This document shows, in pieces, positions 8,908 to 17,550 of a DNA stretch of 64,000 bases. The stretch lies in the NCBI GenBank assembly GCA_964413055.1, contig CAYPRB010000002.1, positions 269,260 to 333,259 on the forward strand, in the 5' to 3' direction. The position numbers and the translations under genes were made by a program. The DNA comes from UBA3102 sp964413055. Its GTDB lineage: Bacteria > Bacillota > Desulfotomaculia > Desulfotomaculales > Pelotomaculaceae. Within the stretch, counting starts at the first letter, position 1; each line of letters starts with the position of its first letter. Under the pieces are notes generated by a model that was not told the origin of the DNA, did not search any database, and worked only from the letters and a program-made list of their open reading frames with translations.

Positions 8908-10011
8908 ATGAGTTTTTACGAAGTATATGAGCAATTTCGCGGTTTTGACATGGAAAGTTTTTTTAAACGGGTTACCGGAGCGCAGGTAAAAAAAATAATT
9001 ACCAAAAACCGTTTGACTGAGTTTGACTATCTGGCTTTATTATCACCTGCCGCTGAAAAACATTTGGAAGAGATGGCCCAGCGGGCCCGGCGTCTTACCG
9101 TGCAGCATTTCGGGCGGGTAATGATGCTTTTTACCCCGTTGTACCTATCTAATTATTGCGTAAATCAATGCGTTTATTGCGGGTTTCAAGCAAAAAACAG
9201 GTTGGAAAGGAAAAAACTAACACCGGATGAAGTAGAAAAGGAGGCCCGGATGATCGCTGCCACCGGTTTAAAGCACCTCCTTATTCTTACCGGGGAATCC
9301 CGGCGGGAATCATCGGTTGCGTATATCAGGGCCTGTGTCGAAATTCTCAAGAAGTATTTTACTTCCATTAATATAGAGATTTACCCGTTGGAGGAAGAGG
9401 AATACGCGGAGTTGATTGCAGCCGGGGTAGACGGGTTAACGATTTACCAGGAGGCGTATGATGAGGAAATTTACGACCAGTTGCATCCGGCCGGGCCGAA
9501 AAGAAACTACCGGTTCCGGCTTGAAACACCTGAACGGGCCTGCCGGGCCGGTATGAGGGCGGTTAATGTCGGAGCGCTGCTGGGACTTCATGACTGGCGT
9601 TCAGAAGCGTTTTTTACCGGTTTACACGCCAACTATCTTCAGGATACCTTTCCGGAGGTGGAAGTAAGTATTTCGCCGCCCCGGATACGCCCTCATTTGG
9701 GCGGCTTTCAGCCTAAAGTCAAGGTGAGCGATAAAAACCTGGTGCAATATATGCTGGCTTTCCGGTTGTACATGCCCCGGGGGGGGATTACCGTTTCCAC
9801 CAGGGAACCGGTCTGGTTGAGAGACCGTCTGGTTAAATTGGGAGCCACCAGAATGTCCGCCGGGTCCTGTACCGCGGTGGGTGGCCGGTCTGTTAATGAA
9901 CATGACGACGGTCAGTTTGAGATCTCGGACGAACGCAGTGTGGCCGAAATGGCCCGCATGCTTTACCGGCAAGGTTGCCAACCGGTATATAAAGACTGGC
10001 AGATGATTTAA
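8908..10011 (+). CDS. thiH: 2-iminoacetate synthase ThiH
   Basis: 367 residues, ATG behind AAAAAAGGTG. Radical S-adenosylmethionine enzyme that cleaves tyrosine to 2-iminoacetate (dehydroglycine) for ThiG. The CxxxCxxC cluster motif (CVNQCVYC, Cys84, 88, 91) binds the 4Fe-4S cluster, and ILTGESR and YPLEEEEY are typical of ThiH. Its use instead of the oxygen-dependent glycine oxidase ThiO agrees with an anaerobic host. Located 15 nt after thiG, inside the riboswitch-controlled operon. Confidence 0.95.
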   Translation: MSFYEVYEQFRGFDMESFFKRVTGAQVKKIITKNRLTEFDYLALLSPAAEKHLEEMAQRARRLTVQHFGRVMMLFTPLYLSNYCVNQCVYCGFQAKNRLERKKLTPDEVEKEARMIAATGLKHLLILTGESRRESSVAYIRACVEILKKYFTSINIEIYPLEEEEYAELIAAGVDGLTIYQEAYDEEIYDQLHPAGPKRNYRFRLETPERACRAGMRAVNVGALLGLHDWRSEAFFTGLHANYLQDTFPEVEVSISPPRIRPHLGGFQPKVKVSDKNLVQYMLAFRLYMPRGGITVSTREPVWLRDRLVKLGATRMSAGSCTAVGGRSVNEHDDGQFEISDERSVAEMARMLYRQGCQPVYKDWQMI

Positions 10012-10044
10012 GCTTACCGTTTAGTTTAACGGATGGTGATGGGT

Positions 10045-10680
10045 ATGAATGCTTTTGAAAAGGTCCAGGCGGAAATTCTGGGCAGGGATAACCTGGAAAA
10101 AATCCAAAGAGTAATGGTCGGTATCGCAGGTGTTGGGGGGCTCGGCTCCAACTGCGCCCTGTTTTTAGTGAGGAGCGGTTTTAAAAGGTTTAGACTTGTG
10201 GATTTTGACCTGGTAGAAGCCGGTAACTTAAATCGCCAGTATTATTTTGCCTCGCAGGTGGGGCTAAAAAAAGTAGAGGCACTTAAGGAAAACCTGCTCC
10301 TGGTTAATCCCGGTCTGAGGATAGAAACATTGCCGGGGAAAATCGAAAAGGATAGTTTGCTGGATTTTTTTTTCGACTGCCACGTGGTGGTGGAAGCATT
10401 GGATAAGGCAGAAGATAAAAAAATGGTTGTCGAAGGTTTAATGAATTCAGGCAAGCTCCTGGTAGCCGCTTCAGGCCTGGCAGGGTGGGGCAAGAGCGAC
10501 CGGATTAAGACCCGGCGGGTTAGAGATAACTTCTACCTGGTAGGGGATTTGGAGACGGAAAACGGGCCGGGATGTCCCGTGCTGGCCCCGGGAGTGAACG
10601 TGGCTGCGGCAAAGCAGGCCGATGTGGTGCTGAGCTATTTTATTGGAATATTCGGCGAAGGAGGGGTTGAGCATAGCTGA
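10045..10680 (+). CDS. thiF: ThiS adenylyltransferase ThiF
   Basis: About 211 residues; ATG at 10045 is preferred to the ATG at 10033 because GGTGATGGG can act as the ribosome site. E1-like enzyme that activates the ThiS C-terminus with ATP. The Rossmann motif GVGGLGSN and the RLVDFDLVEAGNLNRQYYF stretch with the catalytic Arg/Asn are present, and NGPGCPVLAPGVN resembles the short ThiF family common in anaerobes. It lacks a rhodanese domain and the zinc CxxC pairs of the longer MoeB-like proteins, so sulfur must be supplied by another protein. The end overlaps thiE. Confidence 0.9.
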   Translation: MNAFEKVQAEILGRDNLEKIQRVMVGIAGVGGLGSNCALFLVRSGFKRFRLVDFDLVEAGNLNRQYYFASQVGLKKVEALKENLLLVNPGLRIETLPGKIEKDSLLDFFFDCHVVVEALDKAEDKKMVVEGLMNSGKLLVAASGLAGWGKSDRIKTRRVRDNFYLVGDLETENGPGCPVLAPGVNVAAAKQADVVLSYFIGIFGEGGVEHS

Positions 10681-11329
10681 AAAGAGAGTCCCGGATTGCT
10701 TTCCGGATACGGATATTTATGGTATTACGGCTGAAGAGTATTCTCTGGGAAGAAGCAACATCGAAGTGGTGGCCGAGATGATTGAAGCCGGTATCAGGGT
10801 GATTCAGTACCGGGAAAAAGAAAAAAAGGACCGGCAAAAGTATGAGGAGTGCCTGAAGATCAGGGAGCTGACCAGGGAGGCCGGCGTAACTTTTATCGTT
10901 AATGACCATCCCGATCTGGCGCTTCTGGTGGGTGCGGACGGAGTGCATCTGGGGCAGGATGATCTGCCTCCGGAAAGGGTTAGGGAACTGGTGGGGGAAC
11001 GGATGCTTATCGGTCTGTCCACGCACTCTTCCGCACAGGCCCGGGCGGCAGTGCATTCAGGCGTAAATTACATCGGGGTGGGTCCTATTTTTGCCACTCG
11101 AACCAAAAAGGATGTTTGTGCTCCGGTGGGATTTGCTTATCTGGAATATGTAGTGCGGAATATCGCTCTGCCTTTTGTGGCCATCGGTGGGATTAAGGAA
11201 CATAATATTGCCGAAGTGAGCCGCAGGGGGGCCAAGTGCATCGCATTGGTTACGGAAATCGTGGGGGTCAGGGAAATTGGTGCCAAAGTGCGCGCGTTGA
11301 GAACAGCGGTTAGCCGGACTGCACCGTAA
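10667..11329 (+). CDS. thiE: thiamin-phosphate synthase ThiE
   Basis: About 220 residues. Start taken as TTG at 10667, although its AAGGAGG lies unusually close; a second TTG at 10643 has no site at all. It overlaps thiF by 14 bp, implying translational coupling. The enzyme joins HMP pyrophosphate and thiazole phosphate to thiamin phosphate. Family marks are IQYREKEK, FIVNDHPDLALLVGADGVH with GQDD, and GPIFATRTKKD, in a TIM barrel of normal size. The leading 20 or so residues before DIYGITAEEY look non-conserved. Confidence 0.9.
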   Translation: MSIAEKRVPDCFPDTDIYGITAEEYSLGRSNIEVVAEMIEAGIRVIQYREKEKKDRQKYEECLKIRELTREAGVTFIVNDHPDLALLVGADGVHLGQDDLPPERVRELVGERMLIGLSTHSSAQARAAVHSGVNYIGVGPIFATRTKKDVCAPVGFAYLEYVVRNIALPFVAIGGIKEHNIAEVSRRGAKCIALVTEIVGVREIGAKVRALRTAVSRTAP

Positions 11330-11363
11330 ATGTTTAAAGATATTTGTTAAGGAGGTTTGTCCT

Positions 11364-12653
11364 TTGAATTATGCTACCCAAATGGAGGCCGCCCGGAAAG
11401 GGACCATTACTAAAGAGATGGAGACAGTGGCCCGCAAGGAAAACATAGAGGTTGAGAAACTGTTGGAATTAACCGCCGCAGGCAGGGTGGTGCTTCCGGC
11501 TAATAAGAATCATGTGTCGCTGGACCCGTGCGGTATCGGTCAGGGATTACGAACTAAAATCAATGTCAACCTTGGTGTTTCAAAGGATTGTTGCCATATC
11601 GAAACCGAACTGGAAAAGGTGCGGCGGGCTGTAGCATTAAAGGCGGATGCTATTATGGATTTAAGTTGCTACGGTAAAACAGAGGAATTCAGACGCAAAA
11701 TCATTGAAATTTCACCGGTCGCGGTCGGGACCGTCCCGGTTTACGATGTTGTTGGTTTATACGATAAAGAATTAAAAGACATTACGGTGGCAGAATTCCT
11801 GGGTGTGGTAGAAAAACATGCCCGGGACGGGGTGGATTTTATGACCATTCATGCCGGTATTAACCGCGAGACTGCCGCCAGGTTTAGAAAAAACCCGCGG
11901 TTGACCAATATCGTTTCCAGGGGCGGTTCCTTGCTGTTTACCTGGATGGAATTGAATAACCGGGAAAACCCTTTTTACGAGTATTACGACGACCTGCTGG
12001 CAATATGCAGAAAATATGATGTCACTATCAGCCTGGGGGATGCCTGCCGCCCCGGCAGTATTAAAGACGCCACCGATGCCGCGCAGGTGCAGGAACTAAT
12101 TATTCTCGGTGAGTTGACCAAACGGGCCTGGGCAAAGGACGTTCAGGTAATCATAGAAGGTCCGGGGCATATGCCTCTTAACGAGGTAGGTTCCAATATG
12201 CTGCTGGAGAAAAAATTGTGCCACGGGGCGCCGTTTTATGTGCTGGGTCCTTTGGTTACCGATATTGCTCCCGGTTATGACCACATTACGAGTGCTATCG
12301 GTGGGGCTGTTGCCGCAGCCGGCGGGGCGGATTTTCTTTGTTATGTTACTCCTGCCGAGCACCTGCGCCTGCCGACCCTGGAGGATATGAAGGAAGGTAT
12401 TATTGCCTCCCGCATTGCGGCTCATGCCGCCGATATTGCCAAAGGGGTGCCCGGGGCCCGGGAATGGGACAACAAAATGAGCGCGGCCAGGAAAAATCTG
12501 GACTGGACCAGGATGCTGGAGTTGGCTCTGGATCCCGAAAAGGCCAGGCGTTACCGGGCCGAATCCCGGCCGGAAGAAGGGGATACTTGTACTATGTGCG
12601 GTAAAATGTGTGCCGTCCGTAATATGAACCAGATTATGACCGGGGCGGAATAG
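11364..12653 (+). CDS. thiC: HMP-phosphate synthase ThiC
   Basis: 429 residues from TTG at 11364 behind AAGGAGG. Radical-SAM enzyme that converts aminoimidazole ribotide to hydroxymethylpyrimidine phosphate, the pyrimidine half of thiamin. The C-terminal cluster motif CxxCxxxxC-like block (CTMCGKMC near residues 409-416) and the substrate region IIEGPGHMPLNEV identify it, and the short form without the long N-terminal domain of proteobacterial ThiC is usual in Firmicutes. Last gene of the thiamin operon. No thiD, the next enzyme, lies nearby; see thiD2 at 34.3 kb. Confidence 0.96.
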   Translation: MNYATQMEAARKGTITKEMETVARKENIEVEKLLELTAAGRVVLPANKNHVSLDPCGIGQGLRTKINVNLGVSKDCCHIETELEKVRRAVALKADAIMDLSCYGKTEEFRRKIIEISPVAVGTVPVYDVVGLYDKELKDITVAEFLGVVEKHARDGVDFMTIHAGINRETAARFRKNPRLTNIVSRGGSLLFTWMELNNRENPFYEYYDDLLAICRKYDVTISLGDACRPGSIKDATDAAQVQELIILGELTKRAWAKDVQVIIEGPGHMPLNEVGSNMLLEKKLCHGAPFYVLGPLVTDIAPGYDHITSAIGGAVAAAGGADFLCYVTPAEHLRLPTLEDMKEGIIASRIAAHAADIAKGVPGAREWDNKMSAARKNLDWTRMLELALDPEKARRYRAESRPEEGDTCTMCGKMCAVRNMNQIMTGAE

Positions 12654-12729
12654 ATTTTATAATAACCATCTGGTTAATCCTGCCGTTTTTAGTATATAAT
12701 TAATACAAACAATCCAAGACGACAGGGGG

Positions 12730-13302
12730 ATGGTTATCATTAATAAAATTAAAAAAGCACCTTCAACCACTCTTTTCCCGGTCCCGGTAGCACTGGTGAC
12801 TTCGTATAGGGAAGGAAATGCTCCCAATATTATCACCATCGCCTGGACCGGTGTTTTGAACTCGGATCCGCCGGTGGTATACGTTAGCATCCAACCCGTC
12901 AGGCATTCCCATAAGCTGATCAAGGAAACAGGAGAATTTGTCATTAACCTTCCTTCCGTGGAACAGGTTGAGGCGGTTGACCATTGCGGCATGATCACCG
13001 GCAGGGAAGTGAACAAGTTCGAAGCGGCGGGTTTTACTCAAGCACCTGCGTCCCAGGTTAAGGTGCCGTTAATCGCCGAATGTCCGGTCAATATCGAATG
13101 TAGGGTGAGAGAGGTAGTTTCTCTGGGAAGTCACGATGTTTTTATGGGTGATGTCCTGGCCGTCCATTACAATGAAAATATACTGGATGAAAAAGGCCGT
13201 CCGGATGCGGATAAAATCAAGCCTTACGGTTATTGTCTCAGGGAATACCGGGTGATTTCAGAAAAGATCGGCTTTCATGGTTTTTCGAAAAAAGGAGGGT
13301 GA
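12730..13302 (+). CDS. flavin reductase-like (flavoredoxin) protein
   Basis: 190 residues from ATG at 12730. FMN-binding split-barrel protein of the flavin reductase/flavoredoxin group, residues about 10-165, with the stretches PVPVALVTSY, ITIAWTGVLNSDPP and FVINLP that line the FMN site in this family. Members pass electrons or reduce free flavin; sulfate reducers and clostridia have many, and the partner here is unknown. The apparent ribosome site GGGGG abuts the ATG, so the true start might differ slightly. The next gene starts 4 nt after its stop, so the two form an operon, though a functional link is not obvious. Confidence 0.85.
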   Translation: MVIINKIKKAPSTTLFPVPVALVTSYREGNAPNIITIAWTGVLNSDPPVVYVSIQPVRHSHKLIKETGEFVINLPSVEQVEAVDHCGMITGREVNKFEAAGFTQAPASQVKVPLIAECPVNIECRVREVVSLGSHDVFMGDVLAVHYNENILDEKGRPDADKIKPYGYCLREYRVISEKIGFHGFSKKGG

Positions 13303-13306
13303 TTTT

Positions 13307-13861
13307 ATGGAAGCACCGGTAGGAAAAGCGGTTTTGAAAATAATTACGGGTGATATAACTACCCAAGATACGGAAGCCATTGTTAACGCGGCCAATTCCG
13401 GGTTAATGGGCGGAGGAGGGGTAGACGGCGCCATTCACCGGGCGGGCGGCCCCCAGATTTTAGAGGAGTGTAAGGAAATACGCGCCAGACAGGGGAAACT
13501 GCCGACGGGTAAGGCCGTTATTACCAGCGGGGGCCGTCTCAAGGCGCGCTTTGTTATCCATACCGTCGGTCCGGTATGGTCGGGCGGTAACCGGGACGAG
13601 GATAAGCTGTTGCGCAGCGCCTACCTGAGCAGCTTGTTGCTGGCCAAAGAACGGGGTGTCCGCTCGGTTTCATTTCCCTCAATCAGTACCGGCGTGTACG
13701 GGTTCCCCATGCACCGGGCGGCCCGGATTGCTTTGAAAACGGTACGCGATTTCATCAGTGCGAACACCGGTTTTGACGAAGTGCGTTTCGTGCTATTCGG
13801 AGAGCACGCGCTGAATGAATTTTTGTCGGCGTGGAAGGAGATAAACGCGGTAGCGGGTTAA
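13307..13861 (+). CDS. macro-domain ADP-ribose hydrolase
   Basis: 184 residues; ATG at 13307 has AGGAGGGTG at the right distance, so the upstream in-frame codon is rejected. A single macro domain of the MacroD/YmdB type that removes O-acetyl from ADP-ribose or ADP-ribose from proteins. The landmarks are GDITTQDTEAIVNAAN, the GGGGVDGAIH ADP-ribose loop, and SISTGVYGFP near residue 130. Co-transcribed with the flavin reductase. No toxin-type ADP-ribosyltransferase is adjacent, so a housekeeping NAD-metabolite role is more likely than an antitoxin role. Confidence 0.93.
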   Translation: MEAPVGKAVLKIITGDITTQDTEAIVNAANSGLMGGGGVDGAIHRAGGPQILEECKEIRARQGKLPTGKAVITSGGRLKARFVIHTVGPVWSGGNRDEDKLLRSAYLSSLLLAKERGVRSVSFPSISTGVYGFPMHRAARIALKTVRDFISANTGFDEVRFVLFGEHALNEFLSAWKEINAVAG

Positions 13862-13884
13862 AAAAAACTCGTCCTAAAAAACAA

Positions 13885-13917
13885 AACCCGCCGGGTCATA
13901 AATAGCTCTGGCGGGTT
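13885..13917 (-). terminator. terminator between converging genes
   Basis: 8-bp stem AACCCGCC / GGCGGGTT. On the minus strand it is followed by TTTTGTTTTTT, so it mainly ends transcripts coming from the thioredoxin side; it may also stop the macro-domain operon. Confidence 0.7.
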
Positions 13918-13937
13918 ACTTGTTTAAAATAACCACT

Positions 13938-14258
13938 TTATTTTTGGCATTCACAACTTACATTACCCTCAAGGATTTCCCGCCACTCGCCGATTACATC
14001 GTGAGTCCAGCAGTCGTCTGTGTCTGCCGCTTCACGCATTACCAGAGCGAGTATATAAGAGAGTTCTTTAACTGTGGCGCCGGCTTCCAGCGCGCCTTTG
14101 AAGTCAACACGCAAGGCTTGGAACGGTCTTTGATTGAAAGAGCAAAACAAATGAATTGATAAGTTTTCTCGTCGAGCATTCTTTTTTCCTGGTATATTGC
14201 GTCAACCTCGTTTAAGTTTTTCTGTGAATTCAGGGAAAAATTGTGCCAACATCCTCAC
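13938..14258 (-). pseudogene. carboxymuconolactone decarboxylase-like pseudogene
   Basis: Read from GTG at 14258 (AGGGGATGG upstream) the protein begins MLAQFFPEFTEKL, then must change frame to continue as NEVDAIYQEKRMLDEK and ICFALSIKDRSKPCV, then change back to read GALEAGATVKELSYILALV. Joined together the pieces give one AhpD/carboxymuconolactone-decarboxylase-like chain of about 105 residues with the family pattern of an Ala-Gly-Ala-Thr helix. Two frameshifts therefore break an otherwise recognisable gene. The only intact remainder is a 70-residue tail. Sequencing error at two short homopolymers is the alternative. It lies downstream of the thioredoxin-like gene, in the same direction. 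Confidence 0.65.
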
Positions 14259-14318
14259 TTAAGCCATCCCCTAAAAAAGTTTTTGATATATGCTGACCCT
14301 GCCGTTAGAAATGGCCGG

Positions 14319-14561
14319 TTACATTTCTGAGTCAATGTGCTTTTTCAGTTCTGTTTTTCCCGGCACTTTGCCGGTGGCTTTGACTTTGCCGTTGATCACC
14401 AGACCCGGGGTGAGCATTACGCCGTATGCGACAATTTCATTTATTTGCTCGATTTTTTTAATATCCGCATCAATACCCATTTCACTGACAACTTCAGAAA
14501 CGGACTTGTATAAGGCCTTGCATTTCGGGCATCCGGTACCGAGAACTTTTATTTCCACCAT
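14319..14561 (-). CDS. small thioredoxin-like redox protein
   Basis: 80 residues, ATG at 14561 behind GGGGGAGAG. Very short thioredoxin fold with active-site pair GCPKCK near residues 10-15 and the cis-Pro region MLTPGLVINGK, matching the archaeal/clostridial mini-thioredoxins (MTH895/TM0996 type). It is divergent from a CSC-motif permease, which is followed by an ArsR regulator. This trio recurs in anaerobes and is thought to handle a thiol-reactive metal or metalloid. Direct substrate unknown. Probably derepressed with the permease through the palindromic intergenic region. Confidence 0.85.
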   Translation of the reverse strand: MVEIKVLGTGCPKCKALYKSVSEVVSEMGIDADIKKIEQINEIVAYGVMLTPGLVINGKVKATGKVPGKTELKKHIDSEM

Positions 14562-14589
14562 ACTCTCCCCCTATTTTAGTATAAGTTAA

Positions 14590-14607
14590 TATTATTATAT
14601 AATAATA
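14590..14607. promoter_or_regulatory. AT-rich palindrome, candidate ArsR operator
   Basis: Perfect 18-bp palindrome centred between 14598 and 14599 (half-site ATTATTAT), in the divergent region of the thioredoxin and permease genes. A related palindrome ATATTATAATAT lies upstream of arsR at 16078. ArsR-family proteins bind such AT-rich dyads; assignment is inferred. Confidence 0.4.
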
Positions 14608-14782
14608 ATATAGTATTTATCAATAGGTTTCTCTGGTTGCAAATGCAGTTGAAATAATTCAAAAAAATGTTGATCACATTACAGGTATGTAGTATTATTA
14701 TTTTATTATTTTATATTACAATATACTAATATACAAAATTAAATTATTTTATTTTTTAAATGTCTTAGAAAGGGGTATATAA

Positions 14783-15955
14783 GTGAGGGAACGTACCAAA
14801 TTCTTGATCATGGCCGCTATTTTCCTCGCGGCGTTTTATATTCCGCTGCACAACCCCCGGGTGCAGTCCGCGATCCTGGAGGCTTTCTTCATGCTCCAGG
14901 ACTACGCGCAAAAACATGTCCTTGCTTGCCTCGTACCGGCTTTCTTTATCGCCGGGGCCATCGGGGTTTTTGTTTCCCAGGCGTCGGTATTGAAGTATTT
15001 CGGTGCCGGGGCAAATAAGATCTTATCATACAGTGTCGCCTCCGTGTCCGGCAGTGTGTTGGCGGTGTGCTCGTGCACGGTACTCCCTTTATTTGCCGGG
15101 ATTTATAAGCGTGGCGCGGGCATTGGCCCGGCCACGGCTTTCCTGTATTCCGGCCCGGCCATCAATGTGCTGGCGATTATTCTCACCGCCCGGGTGCTTG
15201 GTTGGGAACTCGGGTTGGCGCGGGCGGTAGGAGCAATTGTTTTTTCTATTATCATCGGTTTGTTGATGCACTTTATATTTATAAAAGAAGAAAGGGCAAA
15301 GGCGGAGGCGGCCCTGGCTTTACCGCCGCCTCCGGAGGATAAAAGAAACCTGTGGCAATATGCGGTATACTTTTTAAACATGGTGTTGATCCTGGTTTTT
15401 GCGGCCTGGGGTAAGCCGGCCCAGCCGGTGGGTTTTTTCAGCGCTGTTTACGAGGTGCACTGGTATATTGCCGTGTTCTTCCTGATTGTGCTGGTAGTAA
15501 TTTTGAAGCAGTGGTTTGAAAAAGCAGAGATGTTGGAGTGGGTCGATGCGACCTGGGGTTTTGCCAAGCAGATTCTGCCGCTTTTGTTGGCCGGAGTTCT
15601 GGTTGCCGGTTTTCTTATGGGCAGGCCCGGCGCCGATACCGGGATAATCCCTGCCAGGTATGTTTCCGTGCTGGTGGGAGGAAATTCGCTTGGAGCCAAC
15701 TTACTGGCTTCTATTGTGGGCGCTTTTATGTATTTTGCCACTTTGACGGAAATCCCCATTCTGCAGGGGCTGCTGGGCAGCGGGATGGGTGAAGGCCCGG
15801 CGCTGGCACTGCTGCTGGCCGGCCCGGCCTTAAGCCTGCCGAACATGCTCGTGATCAGGCAGGTGCTGGGCAATAAAAAAACCACGGTTTTTATTTTATT
15901 GGTGGTAATGATGGCAACCTTGTCCGGTTTTGTTTATGGATTAATTGGGGGATGA
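14783..15955 (+). CDS. CSC-motif permease (ArsP/YraQ, DUF318)
   Basis: 390 residues, GTG at 14783 behind AAAGGGG. Integral membrane permease of the DUF318/ArsP two-repeat family with eight or more hydrophobic segments. The first repeat contains the signature AVCSCTVLPLFAGIYK, with the paired Cys used in ArsP-type proteins, and SGPAIN. The second repeat has AGPALSLPNM. A cytoplasmic charged loop (about 165-195) separates the halves. Known relatives export trivalent organoarsenicals; many in anaerobes are uncharacterised. Divergent mini-thioredoxin and downstream ArsR support a metal- or metalloid-inducible efflux cassette. Substrate not decidable from sequence. Confidence 0.85.
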   Translation: MRERTKFLIMAAIFLAAFYIPLHNPRVQSAILEAFFMLQDYAQKHVLACLVPAFFIAGAIGVFVSQASVLKYFGAGANKILSYSVASVSGSVLAVCSCTVLPLFAGIYKRGAGIGPATAFLYSGPAINVLAIILTARVLGWELGLARAVGAIVFSIIIGLLMHFIFIKEERAKAEAALALPPPPEDKRNLWQYAVYFLNMVLILVFAAWGKPAQPVGFFSAVYEVHWYIAVFFLIVLVVILKQWFEKAEMLEWVDATWGFAKQILPLLLAGVLVAGFLMGRPGADTGIIPARYVSVLVGGNSLGANLLASIVGAFMYFATLTEIPILQGLLGSGMGEGPALALLLAGPALSLPNMLVIRQVLGNKKTTVFILLVVMMATLSGFVYGLIGG

Positions 15956-16077
15956 AAAACAACTATTTGTATATTTAGTTGGGCATATAATTATTTTAGC
16001 TTTTGTATGTGATTTGATTTATAAAAAATGCGAATGGTGTTTTGTTTTCTCAAAACAGTTTTAAATAAATTATTTTA

Positions 16078-16089
16078 ATATTATAATAT
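16078..16089. promoter_or_regulatory. AT-rich palindrome before arsR
   Basis: ATATTATAATAT, a perfect 12-bp palindrome 30 bp before the arsR start, resembling the dyad between thioredoxin and permease. Candidate autoregulatory operator. Confidence 0.35.
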
Positions 16090-16118
16090 AAATAGTAGAG
16101 GTAAAAGGAGCGAGTAAA

Positions 16119-16478
16119 GTGTTGGACAAAATAATTCGGACTAAAGCGGAAATTTTGAAGGCACTGGCTCATCCCACCAGGATAAAGATTATGGAATCTC
16201 TGAGGGCCGGCGAGCGGTGTGTTTGTGAAATTATTGACGAGTTAAATGTTGAACAGTCCAATATTTCTCAACACCTTGCCGTCTTAAAAAAACTGGATAT
16301 TGTAAATTTTAGAAAGGACGGTTTAAGGGTGATTTATGAGGTTAAACATAAAGAAATTTTTGAAATCTTAAGCTTGTTGGACAGTACGATATCCAGTCAG
16401 ATTGAAGAAAACGTGGCGATACTGAACGATTTAAAGAAAAAAGATAAAAAAGTTAATGAAACAAAAGCAGAATTATGA
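16119..16478 (+). CDS. arsR: ArsR-family metal-sensing repressor
   Basis: 119 residues from GTG at 16119 behind AAAAGGAG. Winged-helix repressor of the ArsR/SmtB family: LAHPTRIKIMESL, then the recognition helix QSNISQHLAVLKK and a beta wing. The GERCVCEI segment in helix alpha3 carries the two cysteines (ELCVC-type site) that bind As(III), Sb(III) or similar ions in classical ArsR proteins and release DNA. It follows the permease by 163 bp with its own AT-rich dyad, so autoregulation and control of the permease and thioredoxin are likely. Confidence 0.92.
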   Translation: MLDKIIRTKAEILKALAHPTRIKIMESLRAGERCVCEIIDELNVEQSNISQHLAVLKKLDIVNFRKDGLRVIYEVKHKEIFEILSLLDSTISSQIEENVAILNDLKKKDKKVNETKAEL

Positions 16479-16487
16479 TTGACTTGG

Positions 16488-16514
16488 CCGGAAATTAAGA
16501 CGTCCGGTTTTTTT
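16488..16514 (+). terminator. terminator after arsR
   Basis: CCGGA / TCCGG stem with a 10-nt loop and seven T residues. Confidence 0.65.
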
Positions 16515-16529
16515 ATTAGAAATTATTTG

Positions 16530-16559
16530 TTGACATTTTTCAAATTTTTCAGATATCCT
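16530..16559 (+). promoter_or_regulatory. promoter of the metallo-hydrolase gene
   Basis: TTGACA (16530-16535), 18-bp spacer, TATCCT (16554-16559), about 45 bp upstream of the start codon. Confidence 0.5.
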
Positions 16560-16605
16560 AAAGTTAAAGAGTGTTTTGATTTTATTGGAGAGGGGAGATT
16601 AAAAA

Positions 16606-17550
16606 TTGTCTTTGAATGTAATTAATCTGGACCATAATATATATGCGGTCGATGTTTTTGACCAGGGAGTACCCGGGCGAACTTCTTGTTATGTCATTGT
16701 TGCCGGGACGGTGGCCTTGATTGAAACCGGCCCGTCGCCGGGGGTCGATCATTTGACCGATGCTTTCAAGCAATTGGGAATATCGCCGGAGCAAGTAAAA
16801 CATATTATAGTTACTCATGTTCATCTGGATCACGCCGGGGGGGCCGGTATCATGGCCCGTAAATTACCCGAGGCTAAAGTGTATGTTCATCCAAAGGGTG
16901 CCAGGCACTTGATTGATCCATCCCGGCTGGTTGCCGGAGCGAAAGCAGTTTACGGTGAGCATTTTGATGGTTTTTTTGGAGAAGTGTTACCGGTAACGGA
17001 AAAAAGAATCCGTACTCCGGAAGATGGTGCCAAACTCGACTTGGGCGACGGCAGGAGTCTTAACTTTATCTATGCTCCGGGGCATGCCCGCCATCATTTG
17101 GTGCTGCATGACCCTTCAAGTCGCGGTGTTTTTAGTGGTGATGCCCTGGGGGTGCGCTTTTCAGCACTCAGCGAGTTTCTGGGCCATGATTTTATTTTAC
17201 CTTCTACTCCACCGACCGACTTTAAACCGGATTTGTATGTGGAGACCTTGAAACGTATAAGTAAACTTGGAATAGAAAATATTTTCTTTACTCATTTCGG
17301 AAAAGCGGTGGGAGCGGGTGCCGTTATTTCCCGTAATATTGAAATGGCCGGTGTATTTGAGGCTGTGGGCCGGCGGGTATTGGCTTCCGGAGGCAGGCCG
17401 GAAGATATCAAAGAAGAGTTGTGGAAAATAGTCATGATTGAATTAGAGAAATACAATATTACTGACCGGGAACACCCGGCGCTGGAGTTCTTGGCTTTTG
17501 AAATAGAATTGAATGCTGCCGGCATTGCTTATTTTTTAAAAAAACAGTAG
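16606..17550 (+). CDS. metallo-beta-lactamase-fold hydrolase
   Basis: 314 residues, TTG start behind GAGAGGGGAG. The metal-binding motif THVHLDHAGG (near residue 70), the later GHARHH and SGDALG stretches and the final Asp/His ligands show a binuclear metallo-hydrolase of the glyoxalase II-like branch. Residues 200-310 form a helical C-terminal domain with a conserved-looking THFGKA. Substrate unknown; relatives in clostridia are annotated only as MBL-fold hydrolases. Single gene with its own promoter, flanked by arsR and the LytS/LytR pair, with no evident functional link. Confidence 0.88.
   Translation: MSLNVINLDHNIYAVDVFDQGVPGRTSCYVIVAGTVALIETGPSPGVDHLTDAFKQLGISPEQVKHIIVTHVHLDHAGGAGIMARKLPEAKVYVHPKGARHLIDPSRLVAGAKAVYGEHFDGFFGEVLPVTEKRIRTPEDGAKLDLGDGRSLNFIYAPGHARHHLVLHDPSSRGVFSGDALGVRFSALSEFLGHDFILPSTPPTDFKPDLYVETLKRISKLGIENIFFTHFGKAVGAGAVISRNIEMAGVFEAVGRRVLASGGRPEDIKEELWKIVMIELEKYNITDREHPALEFLAFEIELNAAGIAYFLKKQ

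Noticed and set aside
13920..14159. 79-residue + strand frame
   Set aside because: It lies antisense to the carboxymuconolactone-decarboxylase-like remnant, whose reading is far more protein-like.
14290..14589. 99-residue + strand frame
   Set aside because: Antisense to the thioredoxin-like gene with its CPKC site.
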